Shown: one piece after another, positions 21,029 to 33,740 of the stretch | Layout: every line of letters starts with the position of its first letter | Position numbering within the stretch: the first letter of the stretch is position 1 | Assembly (NCBI GenBank): GCA_905221605.1 | Contig: CAJNDS010000299.1 | Coordinates: forward strand, 107,298 to 171,297 | From: Symbiodinium natans | Taxonomy: Eukaryota > Sar > Dinophyceae > Suessiales > Symbiodiniaceae | DNA: 64,000 nucleotides | Reading direction: 5' to 3' | Position numbers and translations under genes: made by a program | The notes under the pieces: generated by a model | What the model was told of the DNA's origin: nothing | The model's database searches: none | The model's input: the letters and a program-made list of their open reading frames with translations, nothing else

Positions 21029-21557
21029 TAATCCAACCTACACGTCAAGAACCCCTGCTGCAGGCCTTGAGGTCCCGATCCTTGTTGAAGAGGTGGAGCT
21101 GGGCTTCCTTTCAGAGCTGGGCTTCCTTTCAATCCTTTCAATACGGTTTAGGGCTTGGGGTTTAGGGTTGTTTGGGTTTTAGGGTTTGGGGTTTATGTCC
21201 GCTGGCCTGCAAGCGCCGCCGCTGATCGGTGATCTGCCGAACATCTTCCTAGCGCAGACATGTGGCTTGGGCTATAAGGGTCGTGCGGGTGATCGTCATA
21301 ACGGTTATGTAGGTAGTGAAGTGACCGTACGGCACGAGTCACAAAAGGAAACGTGGTTGTCTGGGAATTGGGTACTTCGGGCTCGCAGGCACCAGATATA
21401 TAGACAGAATGTATATAGAATATGGTACAAAGAGCAGAAGTGCAGACGGGGAGGCCGCAAGCCTCAGCCCTGCCACCATTCAGAAGCGCTTAGACATGTT
21501 CGCATGCTTATATACACCGTAAACCAGAGGAGGAGCCACAGCACGTTCTCCCCACAC

Positions 21558-21902
21558 CTCGCGGCTCTCGCGGCTCGCGAAGCGCTTGGCCAGCGTGTCA
21601 TGCTCTGCTTTGAGCTCCGACTCCTCGCCACAGGGCCGAAGCTGGGAGTGTAGCAGAAGCGGGGCGGTGCCAGGTCTTCGAAGGCCAGAAACATCTCGAG
21701 CCATGCACCCAAGCAACACGGTGGCAGCATCGTCTGACATGCTCATGCCCACTGTGCCACATGCTCTGCGGATGTGGCGGCATGGCGCCTTTATGTTGTT
21801 GATCTCGCGCGCAGCTCGGAAAGCAGCGGCAAGGCGCCTGATTTGGTTCGCCATTTTCGGGTGGGTGAGGGTGTTGGGTTGCAAGCATGGGGTGCTGTTC
21901 AC
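21558..21902 (-). CDS. coiled-coil exons, possibly 3' part of the same coiled-coil gene
   Basis: An open minus-strand frame reads RRLAAAFRAAREINNIK, then a segment ending LLGCMARD, where a GT donor follows. A putative 60-nt intron separates it from exon 21623-21558, reading ESELKAEHDTLAKRFASRE and ending GAG|GTGTGG. The second exon is phase 0 and 66 nt, like the coiled-coil exons further up the same strand. The frame also stays open through the putative intron, so a single unspliced exon is possible. No family recognised. The opposite strand has a competing open frame (21186-21653), judged less protein-like. Confidence 0.45.
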
Positions 21903-22302
21903 TTGTGTTGTTGGGGGGGAGCATTTGCCGCCATGCTCTCACACATGTCGGTGTGGTGCTTCAATTGTGCAAAAAAGGATCACAAATCCTAACCCTGAAG
22001 CTCAAACCCAAACCGTAAACCTGCCTCCGAAATCCATGATTGGAGCCATGGATAGCATAGGTGTAGCAAGAAGAAAGGGTGCTTGGGTAGAGGGAGCTGA
22101 CGGTCTTAGGGTGTACAGTGGAGGCTCAAGGATCGCGAATGCATACATACATGCATACATTTTTACAAATACATATGGTAAATAAGTAATGTATATACGG
22201 TATATATACATATATATATATTGCATATTCTATTTTTGGTATTACTACCATTGTCCGTGTTTTCATGTATACGTATATGGCATATAGCCACTCCGGCCTC
22301 TG

Positions 22303-22566
22303 TTGGGCATTGCCTCCTTCCCACGCTTCGCGGACAGCATCTTCCTGGCACCAGCACCGGAGTTAAAAGGAATCCGCAAGCGCCTGTTCCGTTCTTGCAA
22401 TATCCCTGCCACCAGTAACTTGCAGCTGGCGGCAAGACTGTCCCTGCGTCTGCCACCCTGCTTCTGGAGGTTAGAGTTGGAAGATGTGCTGGCGAACAAT
22501 AAAGCCAAACGAACGCCCTTCAGAGTATGGCAGGGCACATATAGAAACATGCTTGCTTCCAATTAA
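22303..22566 (+). CDS. possible exon or small ORF, unidentified
   Basis: Plus-strand frame opens MGIASFPRFADSIFLAPAPE and ends FRVWQGTYRNMLASN at a stop, 87 residues. The minus strand is also open over the same bases with comparable composition, so the strand is unresolved. Confidence 0.25.
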   Translation: MGIASFPRFADSIFLAPAPELKGIRKRLFRSCNIPATSNLQLAARLSLRLPPCFWRLELEDVLANNKAKRTPFRVWQGTYRNMLASN

Positions 22567-22779
22567 GATCCTTCCCACACGGTACTGTCAACCTTAAGAC
22601 ATGCAGCAAAGCGACAAGTTCAAGGCCATTTCTGTGCACCAGAGGGCCTTCATCTCCTTCCACCGCTCCTCTGTTTGCCGAATCTCTTCATGGGCATCTG
22701 CCTGGCCAAGTAGACATCATGGACATTCCCGGCACTGCAGTTCATTACGCTAATCTGCACTACATTGCAGGACATGGCA

Positions 22780-23190
22780 TGTATACATTCAATGCATGAA
22801 ATGCTTGCATGCATACATCCATGCAGGTCATACAGTTGATGTATCGCATACGCTACATATACTGCATACATTAACATACATTGCATACACTACACACTGT
22901 ACATTACATACACTACATACATTGCAGACATTACATACATTGCATACATTACATATTACATTGTATACAGTACATACACTGCATGCGCGATACATACAGC
23001 ACATACAGCCCATACATTGCATCCAGTACATTCATTACATGCATTTGCATACATTGCATTGCACACGTTGCCTCTACTACATACCTTCCACAATACGCAT
23101 GCATGACATCAGCTGCATACCTCAGTTCTATATACATACACACGTACATATGTCATCTTTTTATATACATGTGTATATATATATACATAC
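22780..23190. repeat. CATACATT-type degenerate repeat region
   Basis: Degenerate 8-12-bp units (GCATACATTACATACATTG) fill about 400 bp, producing His/Thr/Tyr-rich and Cys/Val-rich shadow translations on the two strands. No gene seen in 22570-23200. Confidence 0.85.
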
Positions 23191-23277
23191 ATGGTCGTGC
23201 AGGGATGGTTAAACCGCTGGTCTACACGATTGCTCACGAGAACCTGCAAAGCACATCCACACTCCCTCTGCCCTTGC

Positions 23278-26200
23278 CCTGTAGAACGCTGAGGTCGCAG
23301 CCAACTGCTGTGACAGCTTCTGCCTTTCCTCCTCCGCTTGCCGTTCCACGTCAGCCAACCGTTCCTCGCCAGAGACTCCATGGACTAGGACTATGAAAGA
23401 GTGATGAGTGAGTGGTTTATGTTTTGTGGCTTTGCTGCGCAGTCCGAGCTCAATCACTGATCGCCTTTAAGGCTTTGGGCGTGGTAGCTATCTACTGTAG
23501 GGTGTTGTGTTTTTCTGGTCCGGGAAACTAAGTGGAGCAAGTTGGGGGATCAACTGCATCGGGTCATGATCGGGAAGATTGGGTTTAGGCCTGGTGCCCA
23601 TACACGGCCCACAGTCGAAGGGGAAGCATGCGGCCTCTAACTCAGCCCGGGTGGTCTTCAGGCGCACTTCGAACTCCTGACACAAGGACGATGTTGGCAA
23701 TTGCGCCAATCACCGTGGCAAGGGCACCACAGTAGCTGCTCACGTGAGTTTTTGTGACACGACTCGACAGACTCGCTACTTACGACGGGCAGCAAAGCGA
23801 TAAATCGGCACCTGTCGCTGTGCGTCGACGGCCGCCTTGACACTTCAAAGCATGTGGACCCCACCCGCTGAACTGAAGTCAAAGACAGTGACAGCTTCCC
23901 TTGTCTGTCAATTGTTAGCATTGGCCCGCGACTGTTCAGCTGGCTATTTAAGCCCCGGGCCGCGTGATCCACTAGAAGCTGAGTCTTCTCATCGTGCCAC
24001 AGTGAAGCCTCGGCCGGGATTGGAAAGCTTGGCCTTGAGAAGTACTACAGGATGTTGACAAGGGTGCTGCAAGGGCCGAACATTCGCAGGGAGAGGACTG
24101 CTGGCCCCTGCCTTGTGATTCATGAGCACCTCGAGTGTTGCGATCTCACCTGGCCAGCCCAGCACACGGCGCCCCCAGCGAGAAGCGCTTCGCGCTGTCG
24201 CAAAAAGCCTCCCTGGACATCATCTCATCGTCAAGAGCCACCCTATATTGTAGTGCCAGTGCCAGAGGTCGCAGCCGCAACAGCGATACGAGGCTGGCAA
24301 GACCTCAACATCCTGAAACCCCTCCAAGAGCAAAGCCATCACAACTCCGAGGCTACTCCAAGACAGTTGGCCTTGGTGGCGTTGCTTCTCCTGCAAAGTC
24401 AAGCCGACTTTGGCACTCTAGTCTTGTGTTTCAAAGGATGTGGCCGGGGTTTGGCCTGCAGCCGAAGGCTGGCAGGGGGGGGGGGGGTTCGTGAGTTGGC
24501 TCTGACTTCTTGAGGGGCCTGTTTTTGGCAGTCGTGTTCCTTTCTGGAAGGATGTCTCCAACTTTGCCCTGGGAACCGAAGGTGGAAGCAAATCATCTCA
24601 GCGGACCGCACGAATCGCTGCAAATCTGGTCATCCTAGACTTTAGCCGTATACCCCAAAATTCATTGCGAGACATAGTAGCGTCTCAACATACGAGCACC
24701 CAAAATACCCAAGCTATCACCAGACAAAGCCCCGAACCTCCAAGTCCTCAACTCCTCAGACATTGGGACAGCGCGCCTCCTCAATGAGACGCTCTGACTC
24801 CTGACCTGGCTGCTCGGTTTCCTAGCCTAGATTGATGGGGAATTCCCAAAATAAAAATACCCTTTCCGGGGGGAATGCTTACAGCCAAGCCCCTGGCGTA
24901 GCTCATCACCCCGGGAGCGTGCCTGCGGAGCACCATGGGCAGCTCGATCGCTTCGTGGTGCCAGATGTGATGCTCCATACACCCCCAGTCACTAAATGTC
25001 TCCAGCACGAGATGTGGTGACCTTCTACGCCGCGTTGTGGAGACAGAGAGAGAAACCCTCAAGTCTCAACCCTCAACCCTAAACCCTAAGGCACTAAACC
25101 CTAAACCCCAAACCCTAAAACCCTAAAACCCTAAAACCCTAAACCCCGAAACCCAAAAACCCTAAACCCCAAAACCCAAAAGCAGATTTTTCCTCGGCGC
25201 CTCGGCGAGTTGCTGCTGGAGCTGGTTGGCCTAGAGAGCTCAGCGACCCCTTCATTCAGGAATACACCTTACTTCCGAATAGCATCCCTATTTAGGGGTT
25301 TAAGGTTTAGGGTTCCAACTCAAGCAAGTTCGAAAACTTTCTGAAAGAACCCAGAGGGGGGTTGGGCGCAAGTGTAAAAGTCCTGAAATAACCCATGAAG
25401 GGGGGGGGGGTCTCTCCGAGGTGGTGTTTCCGGGACTGCCAAATTCCGAATCCCTTGCACGGGCAAACTTACTTGTCATCCCCCCCCCCAAATCCTACCA
25501 ATTCTGTAGTGGCATATGAGTACCAGTTACCAGTTACCAGTAGCCCTAAACCCAAAAAACACTCAAGGCTCAAGCCCAAAGCCTCTAACCCTGAACAACA
25601 ATATGATCATAAGAAACATAACCATACCCATACTAATCATAGCACTGTAGTCATAATACGCACATGCATATATAATATGTACATGTCATATGCGTATATC
25701 TATGTATATATAAATATAAATGTACATATACCTATAAGTATAAATATACATAAAAAAACATAAATAAATAAACAAATACACATAATATATATATATATAT
25801 ACATGTATGTGTCATGCGTGTATAATCCCGGCAAAAATTTGGCTGAGGGCGGGCCTCAGACTCCTGCTCGGTACGCAGGGCCTCAAGCTGCAGCGAAAGC
25901 TCCTCACGCAGCCTCTCAGAGCAGGGAGGGGGGATGGGGGGGTGGGGGGTGCTGTGGCTTGAGAAAGTTTGGGGTTTTTATGTGGGTTTCAGATCTCGGT
26001 ATGTAAAACATATATATATATATATGTATTTATATTTATGTGTATATTATATATATATATATATATATATCGGTGTGTAGATATACGTAATATATGAATA
26101 TGCAACCATACAGACACAGAACACCACACGACATTGTCTCGCATAAACTTTTCTACATCGATGCACCCCATCAGTTTTCACACTCATCCTGCGAACCCCT

Positions 26201-28213
26201 AAACCCTAAACCCTAAGCCCTAAGCCCTAAGCCCTAAACCCTAAACCCTAAACCCTAAACCCGAAACCCGAAACCCTAAACCCTAAACCCCAACCCGAAA
26301 CCCCAACCTGGAGCCAAGCGGAAACCACTCCAGGCCTCTGCTCGGAGGCCTCCGCTGCCTCACGCAGCTCTTGTAGCTGCGTCTTCGCCTGCATTTGGGC
26401 TTTTGAAAGGGTTCAGGGTTTGACTAGGGTTTGGGGTTTAGGGATTAGGGTGTAGGGTTTAGGGTTTAGGGTTTAGGGTGGGTCTAGGGTTTAGGGTTTA
26501 GGGTTTAGGGTGTAGGCAGGGTGTACGTCAGGCTTAAGGTGAAATGGGACCCCTAGGTTTCTGGACTTTGCCACCTTTGCTTGCAGAACTGGGCCAAGCT
26601 ATCATCGCCCGGAACCCTGCAGAGGCATCCTGAATGATGGACAACTTCCTTGCTTTCACTTGAGACATTGTCCGCCTTTCGAGGTACGAGAGGGACGGTT
26701 CCCATCCTACCCAAAAGGAGTTTCCCACTGACTCCTCTACCAGCCCTCAACCACACGAGGCCCGCAAAGAGGAAAAGAAGAACTCCGCCTCATCCAGCAA
26801 GCCATCCTTCAACCGAAGCTCCTGGTTGTTGGAGGAAGCGCATTGGGAGTCATGTGGCGACAAGAACAACTGAAGATATCCAACCGGCTGCAGCAGAGTG
26901 TGTCTTGTCACTCAAGGGTCAGGCTCTTTAACCATCTAACACTAAACCCTAATAAAACCGAAACCCTAAACCCTAAACCCTAAACTACCCAAAACAGTGA
27001 CATCGCACGGCCCGACTTTGGTTCGTCCGTCCTCCGTGCGGCTCTCAAGGTCTGCCTCCAGGCCCTGTGTGCGCTGCTCCGCCTGCTGCAAAAAGAGGGT
27101 TTTTGGAGGGGGATTAGGGGTTCCAAAAGAGGGTTTTTGAGGGGATTTGCGGTTCAGGAGTTGAGGGACTTTTGGGAGTTTGCGGGTTTAGAGATTTAGG
27201 GTGTTGAAGTTCAAGGCTTTGAGCCGTTCTGTGGAGTATGGCCCTTCACTGACGCCCAGTAGCGCGTTGCTGAACCTGAAAAACTACAACACGAATTCTA
27301 ACAACCCTTTAACCCTATCAGGCCTGGACCCTATCAGCCCGAAACCTGTCCCAGAGCCCCTTGGACGAATTCGAAACACCCCGGTGCCAAGCAGAAACCT
27401 GCTCTAGAACCCTAGAACCCTTAGTTACCCTAGAACCCTAAACCCTAAAACCCTAGAACCCTTAATGACCCTAGATTCCTAAGCCCTAAAACCCTAGAAC
27501 CCTTAATACCCTAGATTCCTAAACCCTAAAAACCCTAGAACCCCACTTTCGCGGCATCCGAGGCCCGGCCTGCGGGTCAACAAAGGCTCCCTGAACCCTA
27601 AACCCCTAAACCCCAAACCCTACCCTAAACCCCAAACCCCAAACCCTAAACCCCAAACCCGAAACCCTAAACCCTAAACCCTAAACCCGAAACCCTAAAC
27701 CCTAAACCCTAAACCTAAACCCTGAACTCAAGAAGCAAGAGACTGACGACAAGAGAGACCCCAAGAGGTCCATCTAGTGGAGGTCCATTCCCTGATGGAG
27801 AAAAAGCGTGAACATGACAGAACCCTAATCCCTAAACCCGAAACCCCAAGCCCTAAACCCGAAACCCCAAGCCCTAAACCCCAAGCCCTAAACCCTAAAC
27901 CCTAAACCCCACAGGAAATCTGTAGGGTTTTGGGTGGACCATGCCGGGTTGAGGGAGGGTTGTTAAGAGGGCTGAGAGCGACCTCCTCCGACTCCTTGTG
28001 GAGTGTGTCGCGGAGCTGACGCGCCTGGCCCCCCAAAAAGGGTCGGAGGTTAAGGCCCAAATTTGCTGGACTACACCCAAAAACTTCTCTACTGAAGCAC
28101 CCGAAGCCCTATACACCCTAAACCCGACACACGCACACGCACACGCACACGCACACGCACACGCACACGCACACGCACACGCACACGCACACGCACACGC
28201 ACACGCACACCCA

Positions 28214-28250
<37 letters not shown>

Positions 28251-31200
28251 ACAGAGCTACCTATCTTCCTTGAAGCTTGCATCGGCGTGTGAGGGTCTCA
28301 GAAGGCTGCTTCACCCCGAAACAAGGAGCAAAAAAGTCCCAAGCCTCGGCCATGGCGACATCGAGGGCCTCCTGCACCTTCCGGCGCTCCTGGCTCCCGA
28401 GTTTAGGGTTTTGGGTTTAGGGTTTAGGGTTTAGGGGGTATTCTTTGTACTTACGCTGGCGTTTTTGTTGTCGCATCTGTCTGACTGTGCTGTTTACGTG
28501 CGCATATATGATGATAAGTATTAAGTATTGCTACTATAATGACTACAATAGTAATAATCATAATCATCATCATCATCATCATCATAACAATACTAGTAAC
28601 AACAATAATAATGATCAAAAACAATCATCATCATAATGATACTAATAATAATAATATGATATTTATTTTGTTAAATGCCCGTAAAGATGCCGAAGACGAG
28701 ACCCTGACAAAACAAAACCGAAGAACAACCAACAACACAAGAAAGTGTTGGAGGAGCTCCGTGGGTTTTTTCAGGGTGAGCAGCTGCCACCCTAAACCCT
28801 AAACCCTAAACCGTAAACCCTAAACCCTAAACCCCACATGGCGGGGGCATCCTGCTCGGCCACTTTTGCCAGGTTGGAGCTGCTCAGCTGCTCCTGAAGG
28901 GGTTCAGGGATCCGGGTTCCGGGCTTTGTGAAGCATAGCTTGATGCCTTAACCCTAAACCCTAAACCCTATATCCCAAACCCCAAAGCCCCAAAGCCTCA
29001 GCCGTAAACTTTTCCAAGCGCTCGAAGGGACACCAAATATGCTTTTGTTCTGGGGAACTTCTCCCCCCCCCCCCCCCAAGGAGGTCGGAAGAGGCCCATG
29101 GGTGCCCGTGATGCTTCTGAGGTTCGCCTCTTTTGTTGCTTCTTTAGCACGAGGTGTACAGATGTGCAAAGAAGGCGGCTCTTCAGCTTGCGAGTCCGGT
29201 GGCTTTAGGGTTTAGGGTTTAGGGTTTAGGGTTTAAGGCCTTGAGGAAAACAGGTACCTCTTCCCGCATCCTTTAAGTAAGCACTAAAGCCTGAACAAGC
29301 CTTCAAAGGGCTTAGTTGTGGGTTTAGGGTGTAGGGTTTAAGAGTTTAAGACTTAAGATTTAGGAACCTTTAACAACATCCTTAGAAAGCCCTTGCTGAA
29401 ACGTCTCCCGGCCTCAGCGCGAACACTCTGCGCTACCTGGCCGGGTCGAAAACGTAGCGTTAGGGCTGAGGGTTAGGGCTTCAAGGGCTTAGGGTTTAGG
29501 GCTAAGATGGAGTGGAGATCCTTTAATAAATATCGAAACAAAATCACACACACATATATATATATATATTCTGTATATATGTATATGTATATATAGATAC
29601 CGCTTTACCAGTACCTGAGTTCACTTCCCCGCTTCGGCGCTATAGTCAGAAAATGTGGCTAGGGCAGCGGCGGTCAGCCGACTACAAGTCATCGCTAGCA
29701 TCAGCGCAGATACTATCCCTTTCCTAGTATTAGTACTATCAGCAATACCAGAGTTATAATAATAATATCATAATAATAAATAATAATTAATAATTTAATA
29801 TAATACGACAGAGGAAGAATAGAAATGATACTGGGCGTCAGGTCCAACTTCTGCCGGGCAAGCCGTTTCAACCTTCTTCTCAGCCGCTGACGCCCGTTCT
29901 GGCGCAGATCGAGGAGCAGAAGCAAGCAAGTCACGTCATGCTTACAAGAAGTCAGCTGGTGAGAGGTCAGAAAAAACTTGCCAGAGGTCCCCTCCCTCGG
30001 GTCCCGAGTGGCCTTTTGCTGCCGTGGCTGCTTTTTCTGCGGCCGTGGCCCTAGCCTTGTGCCAGGCTGCAGGGTGGACATGCGAGGAATCTGCTGCCAG
30101 GAGCAGCCCCAAAGCAAGAATGGAGACGTGCAGAACGGAGCGATGCCAACCGCAGAAAGGCTGGCGGCCTCCGCCTCGGCAACTTTTTGCGAAGCCTGGA
30201 GGCAAAGATGTCCCATGAAGTCCATGCATTTTTTTTTGAGGGTTTTTTTTGAGGGCGTCTGGGCATGCCTGAAGTGTCAAGTCGATCCTGCCCCGACTCA
30301 TGATACCCGATACCCGACACCCGCCCCCCCTGCTAACAGTTGGACTGCACTGACTGATGGTGAACCCAACCCCCAACCCCCATCAGCACATCTCGCCCCT
30401 CCAGATGCCTCCCCAAGCTCTTTTTTCGTGTCTTCCAGCTTCTTTGTCGTGTCCTCGACGGACTTCTTGGCCTCGCGGGACCGGGGCAGCTTTGGCTTTC
30501 GGCTGTGAAAATGCCTGGGTCTTCAAGCGGTTCTTGCTGAAATGCATCTGCTCAACCTCGGTACCTTTTCATCTTGCTCGGGGTAGAAAAAACACACGTG
30601 CGTAGGAATGTTGCGGCTCTGTTCCAAAGATCTCTGCAGCCTGCGCCACTTCCTCCTTTTTCTTGACGAGCTCTGTCGTGTCCTGCGACACTACGTAGCT
30701 AAGGACATAAGGCCTGCAGGCGCCACTAGTATTGGATGGGTCTGAGGATGTTTGATATTATGGACTCCTTCTCATCTTCTAGAAAGCCGCTTGTACTTGC
30801 GATGGGACTGCCACGTGGATTCTCAGCACCACGTGAGGCACACAGCCGTCCTTCTTGGCTTGTACGACGCGGACCTCTTTGACCTCGCATCCCAAGTGTG
30901 GGTTCACCCCAAACCCTAAACCCCTAAACCCCATAAGGAGATGGGAGCTGAGAGAGACATACGCAAATACACCCCCACCCCACGTCAGTTTGTTCTCAAA
31001 ATGAGAATCCCCCCCCCCACCTTTTGGGGATTGGGGGGGGGGGGGGTACCCCCCCCCCCTAGGCTTGGAAAATACACTTTTTTGGAGGGCCGGCCGCATG
31101 AAGCTGTGAGGGAGCGCCTCCTGCGCCCGTTGCTCCGCAGCGGCCTTCCACCTCAGAGTGGAGGCGAACCCTGTGAAGCCAAACAAAAAAAGCGCGCGGT

Positions 31201-32442
31201 GGCTCGAACAAACACCTAAAATACATTATAGGTTAACAAGGTTATAGTTAAACCCTTGTTTATTGGCTTATTGTTTTTTAACATGGTTAGTATAGCTAAC
31301 CACCATTTATTGGCTGATTATACTCTATGAACAACCTCAGAAGCCCCCAAGACCGATGAAGGTCCTCACGCCCTGAGCCTCTCATGGCTAGATAAAGTCT
31401 TTGAAGGGCTGCAAGATCTACTAGACCCAAGAGTAGCCTAGGAATAACACAAAAAAAGAGGGAGCGCTTCTTCCTTTCAAAGGGCTTCTCTTTAGGGAAC
31501 CTAAACCCTTTTAAAACAAAAGGGGAATGAGGGCCTATCGAGATGCTATAGAAGTCTAAGCTGCCCCTTTCACACACCGGGGCTCCCGCTCCAAGGCCTC
31601 GCGCTCAGCCTTCTGCATGGCGACCCTGAGCTTCTCGACCTGTTGGGACTCTTTTTTTTTTTTTTTTTGGGGGGGGGGGGGGGGTTAGGGTTTGAAGCTC
31701 AAACTCCGAGAGAAAAAAATCGGGAGCACTTGTAGCCCTTAATTCAGGCACAGATGCCCCCAACACCTCCAGCCACAGTCTGGCTCTTGGTCGTGCCATA
31801 GCATTGGGCTTGCAAATGCATATGGCCTGCTACAGTGCTAAGGACCTTCGGCCAACACAGAGGTCAAGCAAACGCTTAAATATGATTGCAGCGTTCTCCC
31901 CATGACCTTGGCATTGGCCAGTGTATACCTATAAGGCCACAAGGCTACATGCTGCTAGCTGCAGTTGAACCCGGAAACCAAAGATTCCCCGCCCTAGCGG
32001 TTTCGAGCCTCCTTGGCCTTGGTATCCAACGCACTGTGGGCCTGCGCTGGGGAGATCGGAAGTTGGGCTTAGCATGGCTTCGGAGGCCGAGTGCAATGTA
32101 TGTGTTCATCTATGTTTGTAAAACTGTAGAGTTTAGGGAGCGACTGCACCTCACGCATAAGGGTAAAGACGAATAATACCAAGTCTCACCTGCACAGTAC
32201 AGATCACACTGCCTATTTTTCGTCGGTGGCTGTGTGAACCACGGAAATACACTGACTTGCGGCACCGACATGTGGACGATGATTCCGAGCGTTGGGAAGT
32301 CCTAGACGGACACCCTAGGCGGCGCTGTAGATGATGCGAAGCCGCAACACCCCGAACAAGACCAACTTTTCACACACAGGCGCCTCCTTCACGTCGCTGT
32401 GAGCCTTGTCTGCAGCCTTGCGCATCGACTCCACCTCCGCTC
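23278..32442 (-). CDS. long coiled-coil protein built from very short phase-0 exons, partial
   Basis: A run of small exons on the minus strand, each encoding a Glu/Lys/Ala/Gln-rich helical piece. Best-defined exons: about 32442-32379 (VESMRKAADKAHSDVKEA), 31639-31578 (VEKLRVAMQKAEREALERE), about 31158-31105, 30682-about 30625 (DTTELVKKKEEVAQAAEIF), 30471-30409 (KKSVEDTTKKLEDTKKELGE), 30195-30151 (ASQKVAEAEAASLSA), 30055-30013, 28892-about 28840 (EQLSSSNLAKVAEQD), 28389-28345 (ERRKVQEALDVAMAE), 28024-27983 (ARQLRDTLHKESEE), 27085-27032 (QAEQRTQGLEADLESRTE), 26388-26341 (AKTQLQELREAAEASE), 25914-25855 (RLREELSLQLEALRTEQE), 23676-23635 (EFEVRLKTTRAELE) and 23364-23278 (ERLADVERQAEEERQKLSQQ). Most start after AG|G, end with GAG, are a multiple of three and use a GC donor. 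Introns hold telomere-like tracts and microsatellites. Whether all belong to one gene is inference; the non-coiled exon at 24.9-25.0 kb could separate two genes. No motor or other head domain was seen, so golgin-, SMC- or myosin-tail-like identities cannot be separated. Confidence 0.55.
24052..24513 (+). other. doubly open 460-bp stretch, coding status unclear
   Basis: Two plus-strand frames are open across this region (one of 153 codons; the other contains SEKRFALSQKASLDIISSS). It ends in a G run at 24476-24487. Neither frame gives a recognisable domain, and neither has clear exon borders. Confidence 0.3.
24893..25030 (-). CDS. exon with His/Trp/Cys-rich segment, unidentified
   Basis: Minus-strand frame SPHLVLETFSDWGCMEHHIW, then HHEAIELPMVLRRHAPGVM and SYA. 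Several His, Trp and Cys residues close together suggest a metal site or buried core, but no family was recognised. It is unlike the coiled-coil exons on either side, so it may mark a separate gene. Confidence 0.45.
25066..27910. repeat. heptamer tracts between coiled-coil exons
   Basis: Tracts at 25066-25185, 26196-26310, 26411-26515 (TTTAGGG), 26940-26985, 27410-27545 (with CCCTAGAACCCTTAAT variants), 27594-27722 and 27820-27910. Each lies between two of the mini-exons on the minus strand. Confidence 0.93.
28130..28248. repeat. (ACGCAC)n then (AC)n microsatellite
   Basis: About thirteen CACACG hexamers, then CACACC, then about sixteen CA units. It lies in an intron between coiled-coil exons. 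Confidence 0.95.
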
Positions 32443-32879
32443 TTCAGGCTCAGCTGTTTTGCGAAAGGCTTCAGATTCTGCGAGGCGGGAGCAAGAGATG
32501 TTTAAGCCTCGCCACACCCACTGAATCTGTACTGAAAAAACTTGAATCAATTACTCTCCACGTCACACAGGACACCCGGGCCTCACTGCGAGCATGGTCC
32601 TTCTCCTGCAAGCCATGTTGAGGTCGGCAGCAGGCATGTTCGGGAAATATGAAGGCAGCAGTAGTCGAGGGGAGTGAGCCGGACGAACGATAACACTGCA
32701 GCTTTGACTCTTTTACCAGATAGGCATCGTCTGAAACGCAACTCCCGAAGTGTGAGGTTCCTAAACGCCACCCGATCTCCTGTCGGAGGGACTCCAGTTG
32801 CGCGGTGTATTGGCCTGGGCTGCCGGAATTGCGCGAGCTCTCGTGGGTGAAAGTAGAAAATGTGCACAGACAGGATCAA

Positions 32880-33045
32880 CTGAAGCACTGGGCAACTGAA
32901 GCACTGGGCCACGGACTTTTGTTCTTTTCAGCTTCCTCCATGGCCTGTCCAAGCCATGTGGGGCGCACGAAGAACTTCGGTGCTTGCGATCTTGGCGAGA
33001 GGCCTCCCTTTTGCCAGTTCCTCGCTGCTGACGGCTCCTAGCTGC
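32880..33045 (-). CDS. possible exon, unidentified
   Basis: Minus-strand frame EPSAARNWQKGGLSPRSQAP, then KFFVRPTWLGQAMEEAEKNK and SPWPSASVAQ to a stop. A second minus frame over the same DNA is open for 138 codons but is Arg/Ser/Pro-rich and reads like a shadow. A short tandem duplication (CTGAAGCACTGGGC twice) lies at 32880-32910. Confidence 0.38.
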
Positions 33046-33424
33046 CCTTTTGAAATCTGGAATCACGAGTCCCTGATCGGGCAAAACCTGTCTCGCAACT
33101 GCACTTCGAGGTTTTTTGGGGCTATGAGGGTGCATTCGCATACAAGGTACTGGGAGACACATGGAGTTCCAAGTCATCGTTACGAGCGAGTAAACTCAGC
33201 CGACGTCTAAAGCACGACGCAAAACATCCAAGGGATGTTGCCAAGATGCTGCGCGCCTCACTGCACGACAGGGGGCTTTCCTTGTCAACGAAGAGGCTGC
33301 GAGGCAAGTCTCTTTTGGTGTGCATGGACCGCACCGCACAGCCCAAGTGGCCAAGCGGTGTTTGCCGAAAATCACTCCCAGAGACGAAAGGTCTGAATCA
33401 GAGCCCCCTAATTTTAGTTATGTT

Positions 33425-33740
33425 TCATAATTGAACCTCCGTATCAGTGCCCCACCCTCCCTCCCCCCACTTCCCCAAAAGGGCACCCTCATTTGTATAA
33501 GCAATCCCTTGCCCCAGATCTACTTCGGAGGCCGCCAGAAATTTCGGTTCAGGCCCGGGCCGACTCGGGACAGTTTTCACAGCCATATGGGGGTGGATCC
33601 CTTCAAGTAGTCGGGTCCATGGTGGCTGGGCGTTAAGCAGCGCAGCTGCGCGTGCCCAAGCGCTGACGAGGTGTGGGGTGGCAGGCCTTATAAGCACAGC
33701 TTCGGATCCCTCACTGTGAAGCTTCATCTTGCCACTCTGG
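33425..33740 (-). CDS. exon of an unidentified gene
   Basis: Minus-strand frame KLHSEGSEAVLIRPATPHLV, SAWARAAALLNAQPPWTRLL, EGIHPHMAVKTVPSRPG and PKFLAASEVDLGQGIAYTNE. It is long and of balanced composition. The borders are unclear; the 3' part (Gly/Trp-rich) may already be intron. Confidence 0.45.

Noticed and set aside
22828-23149. Cys/Val/Tyr-rich minus ORFs resembling a cysteine-rich protein
   Set aside because: They arise from the CATACATT-type degenerate repeat; the plus strand gives matching His/Thr-rich ORFs.
25600-26100. CRISPR-like or other spaced repeat array
   Set aside because: The area contains only TA microsatellites and one coiled-coil exon; no regular spacer pattern, and the genome is eukaryotic.
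27895-28242. Minus ORF with Cys-Val/Cys-Ala repeats
   Set aside because: Translation of the (CACACG)n and (CA)n microsatellite.
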